Source of the DNA: FEN-1297 sp963843605
Lineage (GTDB): Bacteria > Bacteroidota > Ignavibacteria > Ignavibacteriales > Ignavibacteriaceae
Length of the DNA stretch: 64,000 nucleotides
Direction of reading: 5' to 3'
Assembly (NCBI GenBank): GCA_963843605.1
Contig: CAWJLA010000010.1
Span: 1 to 64,000 of the forward strand
The position numbers were made by a program, and so were the translations under genes. Positions within the stretch are counted from its first letter, which is position 1. Every line of letters starts with the position of its first letter. The notes under the pieces were generated by a model. The model had not been told where the DNA came from, did no database searches, and was given only the letters and a program-made list of their open reading frames with translations. Positions 18,904 to 25,779 of this stretch are shown here, one piece after another.

Positions 18904-19878
18904 TTAAAAGGTTAGGGAAAATGTCAATCCGTTTGAATAATTTGTAAAGTAAGGAGAAATTTTCAGTTCCATTGTAGTTTTCTGAGAGAGTTCGTTTTTT
19001 TCCCTTATTACAGGATGAGATATAAGTTCGCCGAAAGAATAGCCGAGAAAAACCGCCAGGGGATAATCACTGTACCAATGGATTCCTGTATTTAGCATGC
19101 TTATTCCGAGTAAAACTTCAAGTCCGTAGCTTACCGGTTTTATCCAACGCTGTTCGGGATAATTTTCGGCGATAACGATAAAAGCTGCCAATGAGGTTGT
19201 CATATGTCCTGAAGGAAAAGCATCATAGGCAGGGACATGCTTAAGGTAATCCAACTGATTCGGGAAGAACCGCCAGTCGCCTCGCGGCTGTGTTGAAATA
19301 AACGGGCTCTCTCTGCCGGTAATATGCTTAAGCAATTGAACAACGGCGCCGCTTGCCAATACTGCTTCCACTATTTGACTTGCGGTTCTTAAGGCCCTGT
19401 GATCTTGTGTTATAAATCCGTATATGGCAAATCCTCCTGCCAAACCGAATTGTGAACTGCCGTCGCCGATCTGTACTATGATGTCGCTCCATCTTTTATT
19501 GAAGGAATTCCTAAGATAAAATTTATGAGCATATTGCCAGGTTTGATTATCGGTTAATATCAGGCCGGCAGTTGCGGCCGAAATACCAAGAAACATTGGA
19601 ATATTCTTAACTGTGATTTCCTTATCGTAAAATCGCACCATATCTCCGGGCAAATTGGTAATCATATCGTACCAATGAGGCAGGTAATCATCTGAGATCG
19701 AATCATTTAATATAGTTTTCCGGTTAATTGCCATAAAAGCATAACTGCTGTCGATTCCGGGACGGTAACCGGATTCGTTAACCGGGCGGTGTTTTATGTT
19801 TTTATGCGTATTCCCTTTAACTGCCGGAAATACTGTAATGCTTAGTAAAAATAAAATTAAAGTAGATTTTAATAGCAT
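18904..19878 (-). CDS. PAP2-family membrane-associated phosphatase
   Basis: A signal peptide or first helix (residues 1-20) leads a 324-residue protein with the three acid-phosphatase motifs: KHITGRESP (K-x6-RP variant with Glu-Ser before Pro), FPSGHMTTS (PSGH) and GIHWYSDYPLAV (His and Asp of motif 3). The family dephosphorylates lipids such as undecaprenyl pyrophosphate or phosphatidic acid on the periplasmic side. The long extracytoplasmic N-terminus and the final strand-like GLTFSLTF end, with a terminal Phe, suggest that it may sit in or near the outer membrane. Confidence 0.87.
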   Translation of the reverse strand: MLLKSTLILFLLSITVFPAVKGNTHKNIKHRPVNESGYRPGIDSSYAFMAINRKTILNDSISDDYLPHWYDMITNLPGDMVRFYDKEITVKNIPMFLGISAATAGLILTDNQTWQYAHKFYLRNSFNKRWSDIIVQIGDGSSQFGLAGGFAIYGFITQDHRALRTASQIVEAVLASGAVVQLLKHITGRESPFISTQPRGDWRFFPNQLDYLKHVPAYDAFPSGHMTTSLAAFIVIAENYPEQRWIKPVSYGLEVLLGISMLNTGIHWYSDYPLAVFLGYSFGELISHPVIREKNELSQKTTMELKISPYFTNYSNGLTFSLTF

Positions 19879-20054
19879 TTGGAAATATGTAATAATAATT
19901 TTCGTAAATATATCCTAAGCCGGTTTATTTGAATGTGAAATAAATCTTTGCAGGATTTAAATCACATGCACGGTAAAAGTGTCATTTTTTTAAGTCCGTG
20001 ATAATATAGTTTGGAAAAACCGATACATAATTCGGTAATAAAAGGGAGAGATAT

Positions 20055-20366
20055 ATGAAAATATTAGCGATAGAAAAAGAATACCCAGGTATTCCCGCAG
20101 AAGCTTTTAAGCCGTTCTTGATGGAAGAGGCACAAAAAGTATGGGAATTTTATAAGAAGGGAATAATCAGGGAAATTTACTTCAGGGGCGACCGCAGCAG
20201 CGCCGTACTTGTTCTCGAATGTAAAGATTCCGCTTATGCCGGAGAAATTCTTAATTCACTTCCGCTCGCTGCAAATAATCTGATAAAATTTGAGATTATT
20301 CCTTTGATTCCGTATCCGGGATTCGAAAGATTATTTGAAAAGACCTCGCCCCAACCCCCATCCTAA
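20055..20366 (+). CDS. small dimeric alpha-beta-barrel-like protein (YCII/muconolactone-isomerase-like)
   Basis: About 92 residues look like a compact alpha/beta fold (MKILAIEKEYPGIP, then FYKKGIIREIYFRGDRSSAVLVLE and EILNSLPLAANNLIKFEIIPL). This arrangement is seen in YCII-like and muconolactone-isomerase-like stress proteins. No catalytic residues can be assigned. GGGAGAG precedes the ATG. The last residues (TSPQPPS) are read from a dispersed repeat (20341-20385) that also gives the stop codon, so the native C-terminus may have been replaced. Confidence 0.75.
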   Translation: MKILAIEKEYPGIPAEAFKPFLMEEAQKVWEFYKKGIIREIYFRGDRSSAVLVLECKDSAYAGEILNSLPLAANNLIKFEIIPLIPYPGFERLFEKTSPQPPS

Positions 20367-20385
20367 ACGGAGAGGGGATTTTGAT
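20341..20385. repeat. short dispersed repeat, CTCGCCCCAACCCCCATCC ... GGAGAGGGG type
   Basis: A member of the CTCATCCCAACCC-hairpin-GGG family, also seen at 23512-23555 and, inverted, at 23655-23697. It overlaps the last codons and the stop of the preceding gene. Confidence 0.6.
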
Positions 20386-20539
20386 TGTTTGGCTTAATAT
20401 CGGATATCCTTAACAACATCTGTCTAAATGTAGCGTGCTTAGTGCCTTATGCTTATATTTATAATGCTTTTGCATGTACGCAATTGAAAGTAAAGTGGAA
20501 AATTTCTTAAATCGCCTAAGCACGACGAACAAGCCAAAA

Positions 20540-21079
20540 CTATTTCAGCAAGATCATCTTCTTAACCTGATTAAAATTTCCGCAGGCTAATCTGTAGATA
20601 TATATTCCGCTGCTTAGATTGTTGGCTTTAAAGTTGATTGAATAAGTGCCCGACGATTTTTCTTCATTTACAAGTGTTGTAATCTCCCGCCCGGTAATAT
20701 CATAAATTTTCAGACTTACAAATGATTGAAAGGGGACGGAAAATTTAATAACGGTTGAAGGATTAAACGGATTAGGATAATTCTGATATAAATTGAATTT
20801 TTCCGGAGCAGAATCTGAAGTTTGCGGCAAGGTTACTTTGCCTGTTTGAAGTGAGGTGCTATCATTAACCCATTTTCCCGCCGACCAAATATCGATATTA
20901 TCAATATCGTAAATCGCCCAATTGTTATCGGAAGTCTGCCAGGTTAACCCTGATGATCCGCTGTTTTTCATTACTTTGAAAGTAATTTCCGCAACGTCTG
21001 TCCAGCCGGGACTTTTAGACACTATTGTACCCCTGTCGGCATACATAGAGACGATATTTATCCAAATCTGATTTTTCAA
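20540..21079 (-). CDS. T9SS-secreted cohesin-like protein A, C-terminal fragment
   Basis: Continues the gene starting at 21366 after a frameshift near 21120. It holds the second half of a cohesin-like beta sandwich (KNQIWINIVSMYADRGTIV, then LTWQTSDNNWAIYDIDNIDI) and a complete T9SS sorting domain (NLYQNYPNPFNPSTVIKFSV ... GIYIYRLACGNFNQVKKMILLK). The paralog at 21740-22582 reads through the junction without a break. That comparison places the missing base in a run of five T (plus-strand AAAAA) at about 21123-21127. Confidence 0.75.
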   Translation of the reverse strand: MKNQIWINIVSMYADRGTIVSKSPGWTDVAEITFKVMKNSGSSGLTWQTSDNNWAIYDIDNIDIWSAGKWVNDSTSLQTGKVTLPQTSDSAPEKFNLYQNYPNPFNPSTVIKFSVPFQSFVSLKIYDITGREITTLVNEEKSSGTYSINFKANNLSSGIYIYRLACGNFNQVKKMILLK

Positions 21080-21120
21080 CGGTCTTGTTACCGTACAATC
21101 ATAATCACTGCTTGGGAAAT

Positions 21121-21366
21121 TTAAAAAGAGTAGTCTATATTTGATGAAGGCGACGCAGGAAATGATAGTAGCGTACTGTCAAAATTAAATATAATAGTCG
21201 AACAGCCTAGAGTGTCATTGTCGGAGTCTGTATTTATCTGCAATTTTATCTTATACTGAGTCAGACTACTACTAACTAATACAAAGCGACCGTTTACTGT
21301 AGTATTGGCATAATTAAAAGCTGAAAGAAAAAGGAATATGAGAATAATTGCGGAATGCTTTTTCAT
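21121..21366 (-). CDS. T9SS-secreted cohesin-like protein A, N-terminal fragment
   Basis: A signal peptide (residues 1-20, ending NYANT) is followed by the start of a cohesin-like domain: TVNGRFVLVSSSLTQYKIKL and TLGCSTIIFNFDSTLLSFP. The frame closes at NIDYSF. One additional T would read on as FLNFPSSDYD and enter the fragment at 21079, exactly as the tandem paralog does (NTDYNFLNFQGGNYNS). The whole protein is about 275 residues. It is the downstream copy of a two-gene tandem repeat. Confidence 0.75.
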   Translation of the reverse strand: MKKHSAIILIFLFLSAFNYANTTVNGRFVLVSSSLTQYKIKLQINTDSDNDTLGCSTIIFNFDSTLLSFPASPSSNIDYSF

Positions 21367-21717
21367 TTATTTCTGATAATCCATTTATAATTTTAAGCAA
21401 AATGAGGGTCTGTACACTTTTAATGAAAAAGATCTCTAGTTTTTGCAACTTTTATTAATTTATTTTGAACTTCGGTTTAAATAGTCTTAAGATTTGCTTG
21501 GCAAACTACCGGAAATAAAGGAAAGGAAACATCAGGGAATACCTGATATTGGTCAGGAAAAACCTGATATTAATAAGGGAGCATTCAGCAGAAATTGTTT
21601 TAAAATAGCTCAAGGTACAGGCTGTTATAGAAAAATTTTACTAATTGATTAAAATTTGAGCATTAAGCATTGTCCTCTTCATTACTTAATCATAAATACC
21701 GTTCAAAAATTCCATTG
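21367..21717. other. intergenic region between the tandem T9SS paralogs
   Basis: About 350 bases without an ORF. It contains two adjacent small hairpins: ATCAGG (21531-21536)/CCTGAT (21542-21547) and TCAGG (21553-21557)/CCTGA (21563-21567). The motif CCTGATATT occurs twice, 21 bases apart. No terminator or promoter could be assigned. Confidence 0.5.
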
Positions 21718-22582
21718 CTATTTCAGCAAGATCATCTTCTTAACCTGAGTAAAATTTCCCGCAGGCTAATCTGTAAATATACATTCCGCTGCTTAAATTG
21801 TCGGCTTTAAAGTTAACCGAATAAGTTCCTGTTGATTTTTCCTCATTTATCAGTGTTGTAACCTCTCGCCCGGTAATATCATACACTTTCAAACTCACAA
21901 AAGATTGATTTGGAACGGAAAATTTAATTACAGTCGATGGATTAAAAGGGTTAGGATAATTCTGATATAAATTAAATTTATCCGGAACAGAAGCATTCGT
22001 TCCCGATGCAGTTACATTACCTATTTGAAGTGCCGTGTTTTCGTTAACCCATTTTCCGGCTGCCCATACATCAATATTATTGATATCATAAATTGCCCAA
22101 TTATTATCCGATGTCTGCCAAATTAAATTTGTTGATCCCGCTACCTTTAATATTTTAAAGTTTAATTTTAAAACGTCGGTCCATTCCGGGCTGTTGGCAA
22201 CGACGGTTCCTTGGTTTGAGGCGATTGATTCAATATTTATCCAGATTTGGTTTGGAAGTGGTCTGGTAACTGTAGAGTTATAGTTGCCGCCCTGAAAATT
22301 TAAAAAATTGTAATCTGTATTTTCTTTTGGTGTTTCCGGGAAAGCTATTGATGAGCTATCAAAATTAAAAATGATGGTTGAACATCCCAATGTATCCGTT
22401 CCTGCATCGGTGTTGATTTGAAATTTAACCAAATAATTATTTGAAGTACTGCTAACTAAAACGAACCTTCCGTTTACTGTTGCTTTTGCAAACAAAGAAA
22501 TTGATAAAAGGAAAAAAAATATAAATAATCCGTTAATTCGCTTTTGCATATATTTTACATCTTGAGATTTTACATAACACAT
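21718..22582 (-). CDS. T9SS-secreted cohesin-like protein B
   Basis: Closely similar along its length to protein A. The first Met may be at 22582 or, better for the signal peptide, at the internal MQKRINGLFIFFFLLSISLF. The cohesin-like domain (VNGRFVLVSSTSNNYLVKFQ, LGCSTIIFNFDSSSIAFP) covers about residues 35-175; the T9SS sorting domain covers the last 80. The intact frame stops at 21740 with KFYSG. Dropping one base in GGGAAATTTT gives N-F-T-Q-V-K-K-M-I-L-L-K and a stop at 21718, identical in style to paralog A. So this copy also has a late frameshift, costing only the end of the sorting signal. Function is unknown; a role in surface scaffolding is a guess. Confidence 0.8.
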
Positions 22583-23087
22583 CTATTCGACTTGGTGTGT
22601 TATTCAACAATAAAGCCATGTAAAATCTTCACGAAATAGTACCACGGATCGCAAAATGCTTATTTCACTACTAGCATTTTTTAATATTAAATACTGCGAA
22701 AAAAGAATTATTTGGAAGATATTCGCTGTTTGAACAGAATTTTAATCTTGTCAAATATTCTGAACCGGGAGGTTAAACATGTTTATATGCTTTAATTTGT
22801 TGTAATTATTACAGGTAAGTTTGAAGAAGAAAACGTAATTATTTCATGTTTTTGTATTCATTTATATTACTATTTTCTAGGAAATAGTCCTCGGACAACT
22901 AGGTTGAAATTGATTTTTAAGGCTGGAAATGTATTTGTTAATAGAAATTAGCATATTAAACCGGTTGTAAGAAGTAAAGATTCAGGTTAGTATAATTTTA
23001 TGTAGAGGTATCGCTAAATTATTTAAATTTGTAAATATTTATAAAATTAGTAAATTTCAACTGTTCTTTTTAAGATTGAATATCGTT
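22583..23087. other. intergenic region upstream of tRNA-Gly
   Basis: About 500 bases of AT-rich DNA between the start of T9SS protein B (minus strand) and tRNA-Gly (plus strand). It should hold the promoters of both. I see no ORF, no strong hairpin and no recognisable repeat. Confidence 0.45.
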
Positions 23088-23160
23088 GCGAGCGTAACTC
23101 AGTTGGTAGAGTGTCAGCTTCCCAAGCTGGATGTCGCGGGTTCGAACCCCGTCGCTCGCT
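23088..23160 (+). tRNA. tRNA-Gly (anticodon CCC)
   Basis: Complete cloverleaf: acceptor GCGAGCG/CGCTCGC, D-stem ACTC/GAGT, anticodon stem TCAGC/GCTGG around loop TTCCCAA (anticodon CCC), and T-arm GCGGG-TTCGAAC-CCCGT. The 3' CCA is not encoded. A terminator follows at once. Confidence 0.95.
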
Positions 23161-23165
23161 CAACT

Positions 23166-23198
23166 AAAAGGCAGCCTTTCAAACAGGTTGCCTTTTTT
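23166..23198 (+). terminator. rho-independent terminator after tRNA-Gly
   Basis: AAAAGGCAGCCT pairs with AGGTTGCCTTTT (with G-T pairs) around a short loop and ends in a T run, directly after the tRNA. Confidence 0.8.
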
Positions 23199-23293
23199 AT
23201 TAAAATTTACGGTAAAAAATAAAAATATATTTGTATCTTTTTCAAAAAAGTACAATATTAGTGCTCTTAAATTTTTAAGTTCTTATTAAATAC

Positions 23294-23390
23294 GGGCGCT
23301 TAGCTCAGCCACGTAGTGGTGACGATGTCACTGGCTTAGAGCATCCCGACTTCCAGTCGGGAGGATTCATGGTTCCTAGATATTTTATAA
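23294..23390 (+). pseudogene. degenerate tRNA-like sequence with an insertion in the D-arm
   Basis: It starts with the same 15 bases as the intact tRNA-Val 97 bases downstream (GGGCGCTTAGCTCAG). It is then interrupted by about 26 bases with their own hairpin (CCAC-GTA-GTGG), resumes with CTTAGAGCA, and has an anticodon arm TCCCGA-CTTCCAG-TCGGGA (anticodon TCC by position, Gly). The T-arm is corrupted (CATGGTTCCTAGA) and no 3' acceptor strand complementary to GGGCGCT precedes the next tRNA. It cannot form a functional cloverleaf as read. It may be a remnant or a chimera of two tRNA genes. Confidence 0.65.
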
Positions 23391-23465
23391 GGGCGCTTAG
23401 CTCAGCTGGTTTAGAGCATCTGCCTTACAAGCAGAGGGTCCGCGGTTCGAATCCGTGAGCGCCCA
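23391..23465 (+). tRNA. tRNA-Val (anticodon TAC)
   Basis: Acceptor GGGCGCT/AGCGCCC, D-stem GCTC/GAGC, anticodon stem TCTGC/GCAGA around CTTACAA (anticodon TAC), T-arm CGCGG-TTCGAAT-CCGTG. No encoded CCA. A terminator follows. Confidence 0.95.
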
Positions 23466-23476
23466 CAAAAGAAACA

Positions 23477-23506
23477 AAAAAAAGCCGCGACATAGCGGCT
23501 TTTTTA
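23477..23506 (+). terminator. rho-independent terminator after tRNA-Val
   Basis: AAAAAGCCGC (stem GCCGC at 23484-23488) and GCGGCTTTTT (GCGGC at 23495-23499) around a six-base loop, followed by T. Confidence 0.88.
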
Positions 23507-23511
23507 TTTTG

Positions 23512-23555
23512 GAACTCATCCCAACCCTTCCCTTGAGAAGGGAAGGGCTTATTTG
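23512..23555. repeat. short palindromic repeat, GAACTCATCC-hairpin, copy 1
   Basis: GAACTCATCCCAA precedes a hairpin CCCTTCCCTT/AAGGGAAGGG. The copy at 23655-23697 is the same unit in inverse orientation with different stem bases. The stems have thus changed on both sides while pairing is kept. Confidence 0.65.
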
Positions 23556-23654
23556 AAGAGGTGACTTTCCCTTTCAAACCTTAACCGAACATTTGACCAA
23601 TCATTTTAAAAATAAAATTTGCGTCAAGATGATAATGTAACGTTCTCATGACAA

Positions 23655-23697
23655 CAAGTCCTTCTCTTCAAAAGAGAAGGACTACAGGATGAGTTCG
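23655..23697. repeat. short palindromic repeat, GAACTCATCC-hairpin, copy 2 (inverted)
   Basis: Perfect 12-base stem AGTCCTTCTCTT/AAGAGAAGGACT, followed by TACAGGATGAGTTC, the reverse complement of the lead-in of copy 1. Confidence 0.65.
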
Positions 23698-23765
23698 GGA
23701 TTATTGCCTAAGTCTCTGATTTTTCCTATACTATAAATCCACGTTCAATAAAATAAGGGGGAGTA

Positions 23766-24155
23766 ATGAGCCTGAATAAAAATCATAAGCTTAAAATGGT
23801 CGCCCAAAAATTGTGTCGTGAGCTAAGGAAAAATTCAACAAAGGCAGAAAAAATATTCTGGGAAGCTGTTAGAGATAGAAGGTTTATGGATAAAAAATTC
23901 TACCGCCAATATCCGATCTTTTTTGATATTCTTGGCAGAGAGACTTTTTTTATTGCTGATTTTTATTGTTTCAAAGAAAAACTGGTTGTAGAGATTGACG
24001 GAGGTTATCATAAAAGGCAAAAGCAATATGATGAGCTCAGAACTTTCATTATAAATTCTCAAAATATTAATGTAATCAGATTTAAAAATGAAGAGGTCGA
24101 AAATGATTTACCGTCTGTTTTAGAGAAACTCAGAGAGGAAGGCTTTACCACTTAG
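23766..24155 (+). CDS. DUF559 / Vsr-like endonuclease-domain protein
   Basis: 129 residues of the DUF559 family, which has the restriction-endonuclease-like fold. An N-terminal helix (RELRKNSTKAEKIFWEAVRD) is followed by FYRQYPIFFDILGRETFFIADFYC and VVEIDGGYHKRQKQYD. The Asp in IADFYC and the Glu in VVEIDG would form the metal site. Proteins like this are common, often repeat-associated and of unknown role, with a presumed DNA nuclease or mobile origin. The final residues and the TAG stop (ACC-ACT-TAG) fall in the start of a dispersed repeat. An AAGGGGG site precedes the ATG. Confidence 0.85.
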   Translation: MSLNKNHKLKMVAQKLCRELRKNSTKAEKIFWEAVRDRRFMDKKFYRQYPIFFDILGRETFFIADFYCFKEKLVVEIDGGYHKRQKQYDELRTFIINSQNINVIRFKNEEVENDLPSVLEKLREEGFTT

Positions 24156-24174
24156 GCACTAAGGTACTGTGGTA
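24148..24174. repeat. dispersed repeat fragment, ACCACTTAGGCACTAAGG
   Basis: Short relative of the repeats at 12038-12075 and 25544-25580. Its first bases supply the last two Thr codons and the stop of the DUF559 gene. Confidence 0.5.
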
Positions 24175-24231
24175 AAAGTCAATATTAAGAGCAAAATAAA
24201 TTGCTAAAGATTCACGTATATTTTTTCGGCT

Positions 24232-25242
24232 TTATGCCGGATTAAAATTCGGTACATAGTCGACGTTCTTTTTGAAAATTGTATATATCAGAATAAGAAG
24301 TTTCCTAGCAACAGCAATTAGAGCAATTTTCTTAACGTTCTTTTTAGTAACTAAACGGATATATGTTTGTTTTAATTTCGGATTATACCTACAGGCCGAA
24401 AGAGCGGGCATATAAACAGCTTGTCGTAAAAAGCGATTCCCTTTTTTCGATATAGATGTTTTATGTTTCTTCAAACCAGACTCATTGTAAACAACATCCA
24501 GTCCGGCATAACTTGTAAGTTGCTTGACGTTCTCGATCAAAGCAAAACCGTTTGTTTCGGCAATGATAGAAACTGCTGTCATAAAACCTACTCCATCTAT
24601 CTTGTCGATCTTATTGATTCTATCGTTAAGATCAGTATCTTTTTCTACTAGTTCTTTGAGTTGTTTTTCAATCTCTTTTAGTTGTTTCTCAAAGACAGAC
24701 AATGTCGCCTTACTCCTTTTAAGAGATTCCTTCAGAGGCTCATAAGAGTATTCTTTAGAATGAAGCTGATTTTTTACTTGAGCAGCCATTCGTTTGATAG
24801 AACTGTATTCTCTTGTAAGACTCTTAAGAGCTTTTGTTAATGGGCTTGGAACTTGCCATGGCTGCATTTGTCTTTCAAGACCGAACTGGGTAATCATTTT
24901 TGCATCCAGATTATCTGTCTTTGATTTGATATCCAAAGTCCTGGAAAAATTCTTTGTCTTGTTCGGAAGTACTACAATTACTTTCAAATGCTTCTCATTT
25001 AGAAAGTAGGCTAGTCTTTCGTAATAAACACCGGTAGCTTCCATAACAAAAAAAAGAGGCGCCGTTAGTGTTCCTTTGTTCTTTTTAGTAAAGGAAATTA
25101 GTTCTTTGAAACCTTTGGGAGTATTATCAAAAGTTATTGCCGGAGTGATTTTCTGTTCTTGATTTATGTTAATCGTTCCATAGCTGACAGATAGGGTATC
25201 TTTCGATACATCAATGCCCACAACTTGTTTGATAATTTCCAC
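24232..25242 (-). CDS. IS110-family transposase (RuvC-like DEDD plus Transposase_20)
   Basis: The N-terminal RuvC-like domain shows the acidic residues expected of DEDD recombinases: VVGIDVSKDTLSVSYG (Asp near 10), FFVMEATGVYYERLA (Glu near 97), and DIKSKTDNLDAKMITQFG (two Asp). A coiled-coil linker with many Lys/Glu (about 165-215) leads to the Transposase_20 domain (DKIDGVGFMTAVSIIAETNG, then GLDVVYNESGLKKHKTSIS with the catalytic Ser region). It starts with GTG; AAAGGA lies eight bases upstream. In this family the enzyme works with a bridge RNA that chooses target and donor. All motifs look intact, so the element may be active. Confidence 0.92.
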   Translation of the reverse strand: MEIIKQVVGIDVSKDTLSVSYGTININQEQKITPAITFDNTPKGFKELISFTKKNKGTLTAPLFFVMEATGVYYERLAYFLNEKHLKVIVVLPNKTKNFSRTLDIKSKTDNLDAKMITQFGLERQMQPWQVPSPLTKALKSLTREYSSIKRMAAQVKNQLHSKEYSYEPLKESLKRSKATLSVFEKQLKEIEKQLKELVEKDTDLNDRINKIDKIDGVGFMTAVSIIAETNGFALIENVKQLTSYAGLDVVYNESGLKKHKTSISKKGNRFLRQAVYMPALSACRYNPKLKQTYIRLVTKKNVKKIALIAVARKLLILIYTIFKKNVDYVPNFNPA

Positions 25243-25445
25243 CGGTTATTTCCTTTATCTTATTTTTTTATATGGCTTTTTGCTTCTTTGATAACTTCTC
25301 TCGTAGTATTATGCGGGATTTCCACCCAGTGGAATCTCTAAGTACTGTTCAGTCTTTAAGAAGCTCAACAGGGATGGTGAGTATATCTTAGTGACGATAT
25401 CATCGAAATGTATCTAGGCACGAATCGCTCTACCATCCCTTAAGC
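25243..25445 (-). ncRNA. candidate IS110 bridge RNA
   Basis: The non-coding leader of the transposase contains two hairpins expected of a folded RNA on the minus strand. One is a nine-base stem AGGGATGGT/ACCATCCCT enclosing about 53 bases (plus-strand positions 25370-25378 and 25432-25440). The other is TTCCAC/GTGGAA (25320-25325 and 25329-25334). Inside the large loop, CTAGATACATTT and CTAAGATATAC resemble each other, as left and right guide strands of a target-binding loop might. Known bridge RNAs lie in this position in IS110-group elements. The call rests on position and folding only. Confidence 0.55.
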
Positions 25446-25543
25446 CGGTATTTTAAGAATCAAAATTACTTATATATATTTATAAAAATCATTTTTGTTA
25501 ACATACGAGCGCACTTAGAACCACTAAGTTTAAATTAAAAATT

Positions 25544-25580
25544 CCTTAGTGTACCTTTGTGTACTTAGTACCTCAGTGGT
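25544..25580. repeat. dispersed repeat, copy B (CTTAGTGTACCTTTGTGT ... CCTCAGTGGT)
   Basis: Reverse-complement relative of copy A at 12038-12075, with few differences. Its CAGTGGTG end supplies the last codons (His-His) and the stop of the small membrane protein encoded on the minus strand. Confidence 0.65.
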
Positions 25581-25758
25581 GAAGAGACCTTGCCGCAGAG
25601 TCAGCACCGGTATTATAGAGCATAACCGAAAAAAACAATAAGAAAACACCGAACGACAAACCTAATATCTGCAGATCAGAATAAGATACCGCATATAAAA
25701 GTGCTGCTAGAAATAAAATTATTCCCGCAAGACTCAGAATTATCGATATAATTCTCAT
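25573..25758 (-). CDS. small two-helix membrane protein
   Basis: About 61 residues with two hydrophobic helices (IISIILSLAGIILFLAALLYA and LQILGLSFGVFLLFFSVMLY). No family recognised. GGGGGTTGAG lies directly before the ATG at 25758; an in-frame TTG four codons upstream is less likely. It begins about 20 bases after the kgd stop, so it may be cotranscribed with that gene. The tail ADSAARSLHH is partly read from the dispersed repeat. Confidence 0.6.
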   Translation of the reverse strand: MRIISIILSLAGIILFLAALLYAVSYSDLQILGLSFGVFLLFFSVMLYNTGADSAARSLHH

Positions 25759-25779
25759 CTCAACCCCCAAAAATAATTC

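Larger units (their letters stand above)
24180..25460 (-). mobile_element. IS110-family insertion sequence
   Basis: One transposase gene (24232-25242) with about 200 bases of structured non-coding DNA on its 5' side. This is the organisation of the IS110 group, which lacks long terminal inverted repeats. The exact ends cannot be fixed from one copy; the limits given are approximate. The element sits in the repeat-rich region between the DUF559 gene and the small membrane protein gene. Confidence 0.75.

Noticed and set aside
24218..24236. Hairpin CGGC-TTTAT-GCCG after the transposase as a terminator
   Set aside because: The T run is on the wrong side for the minus-strand transcript and no plus-strand gene needs it.
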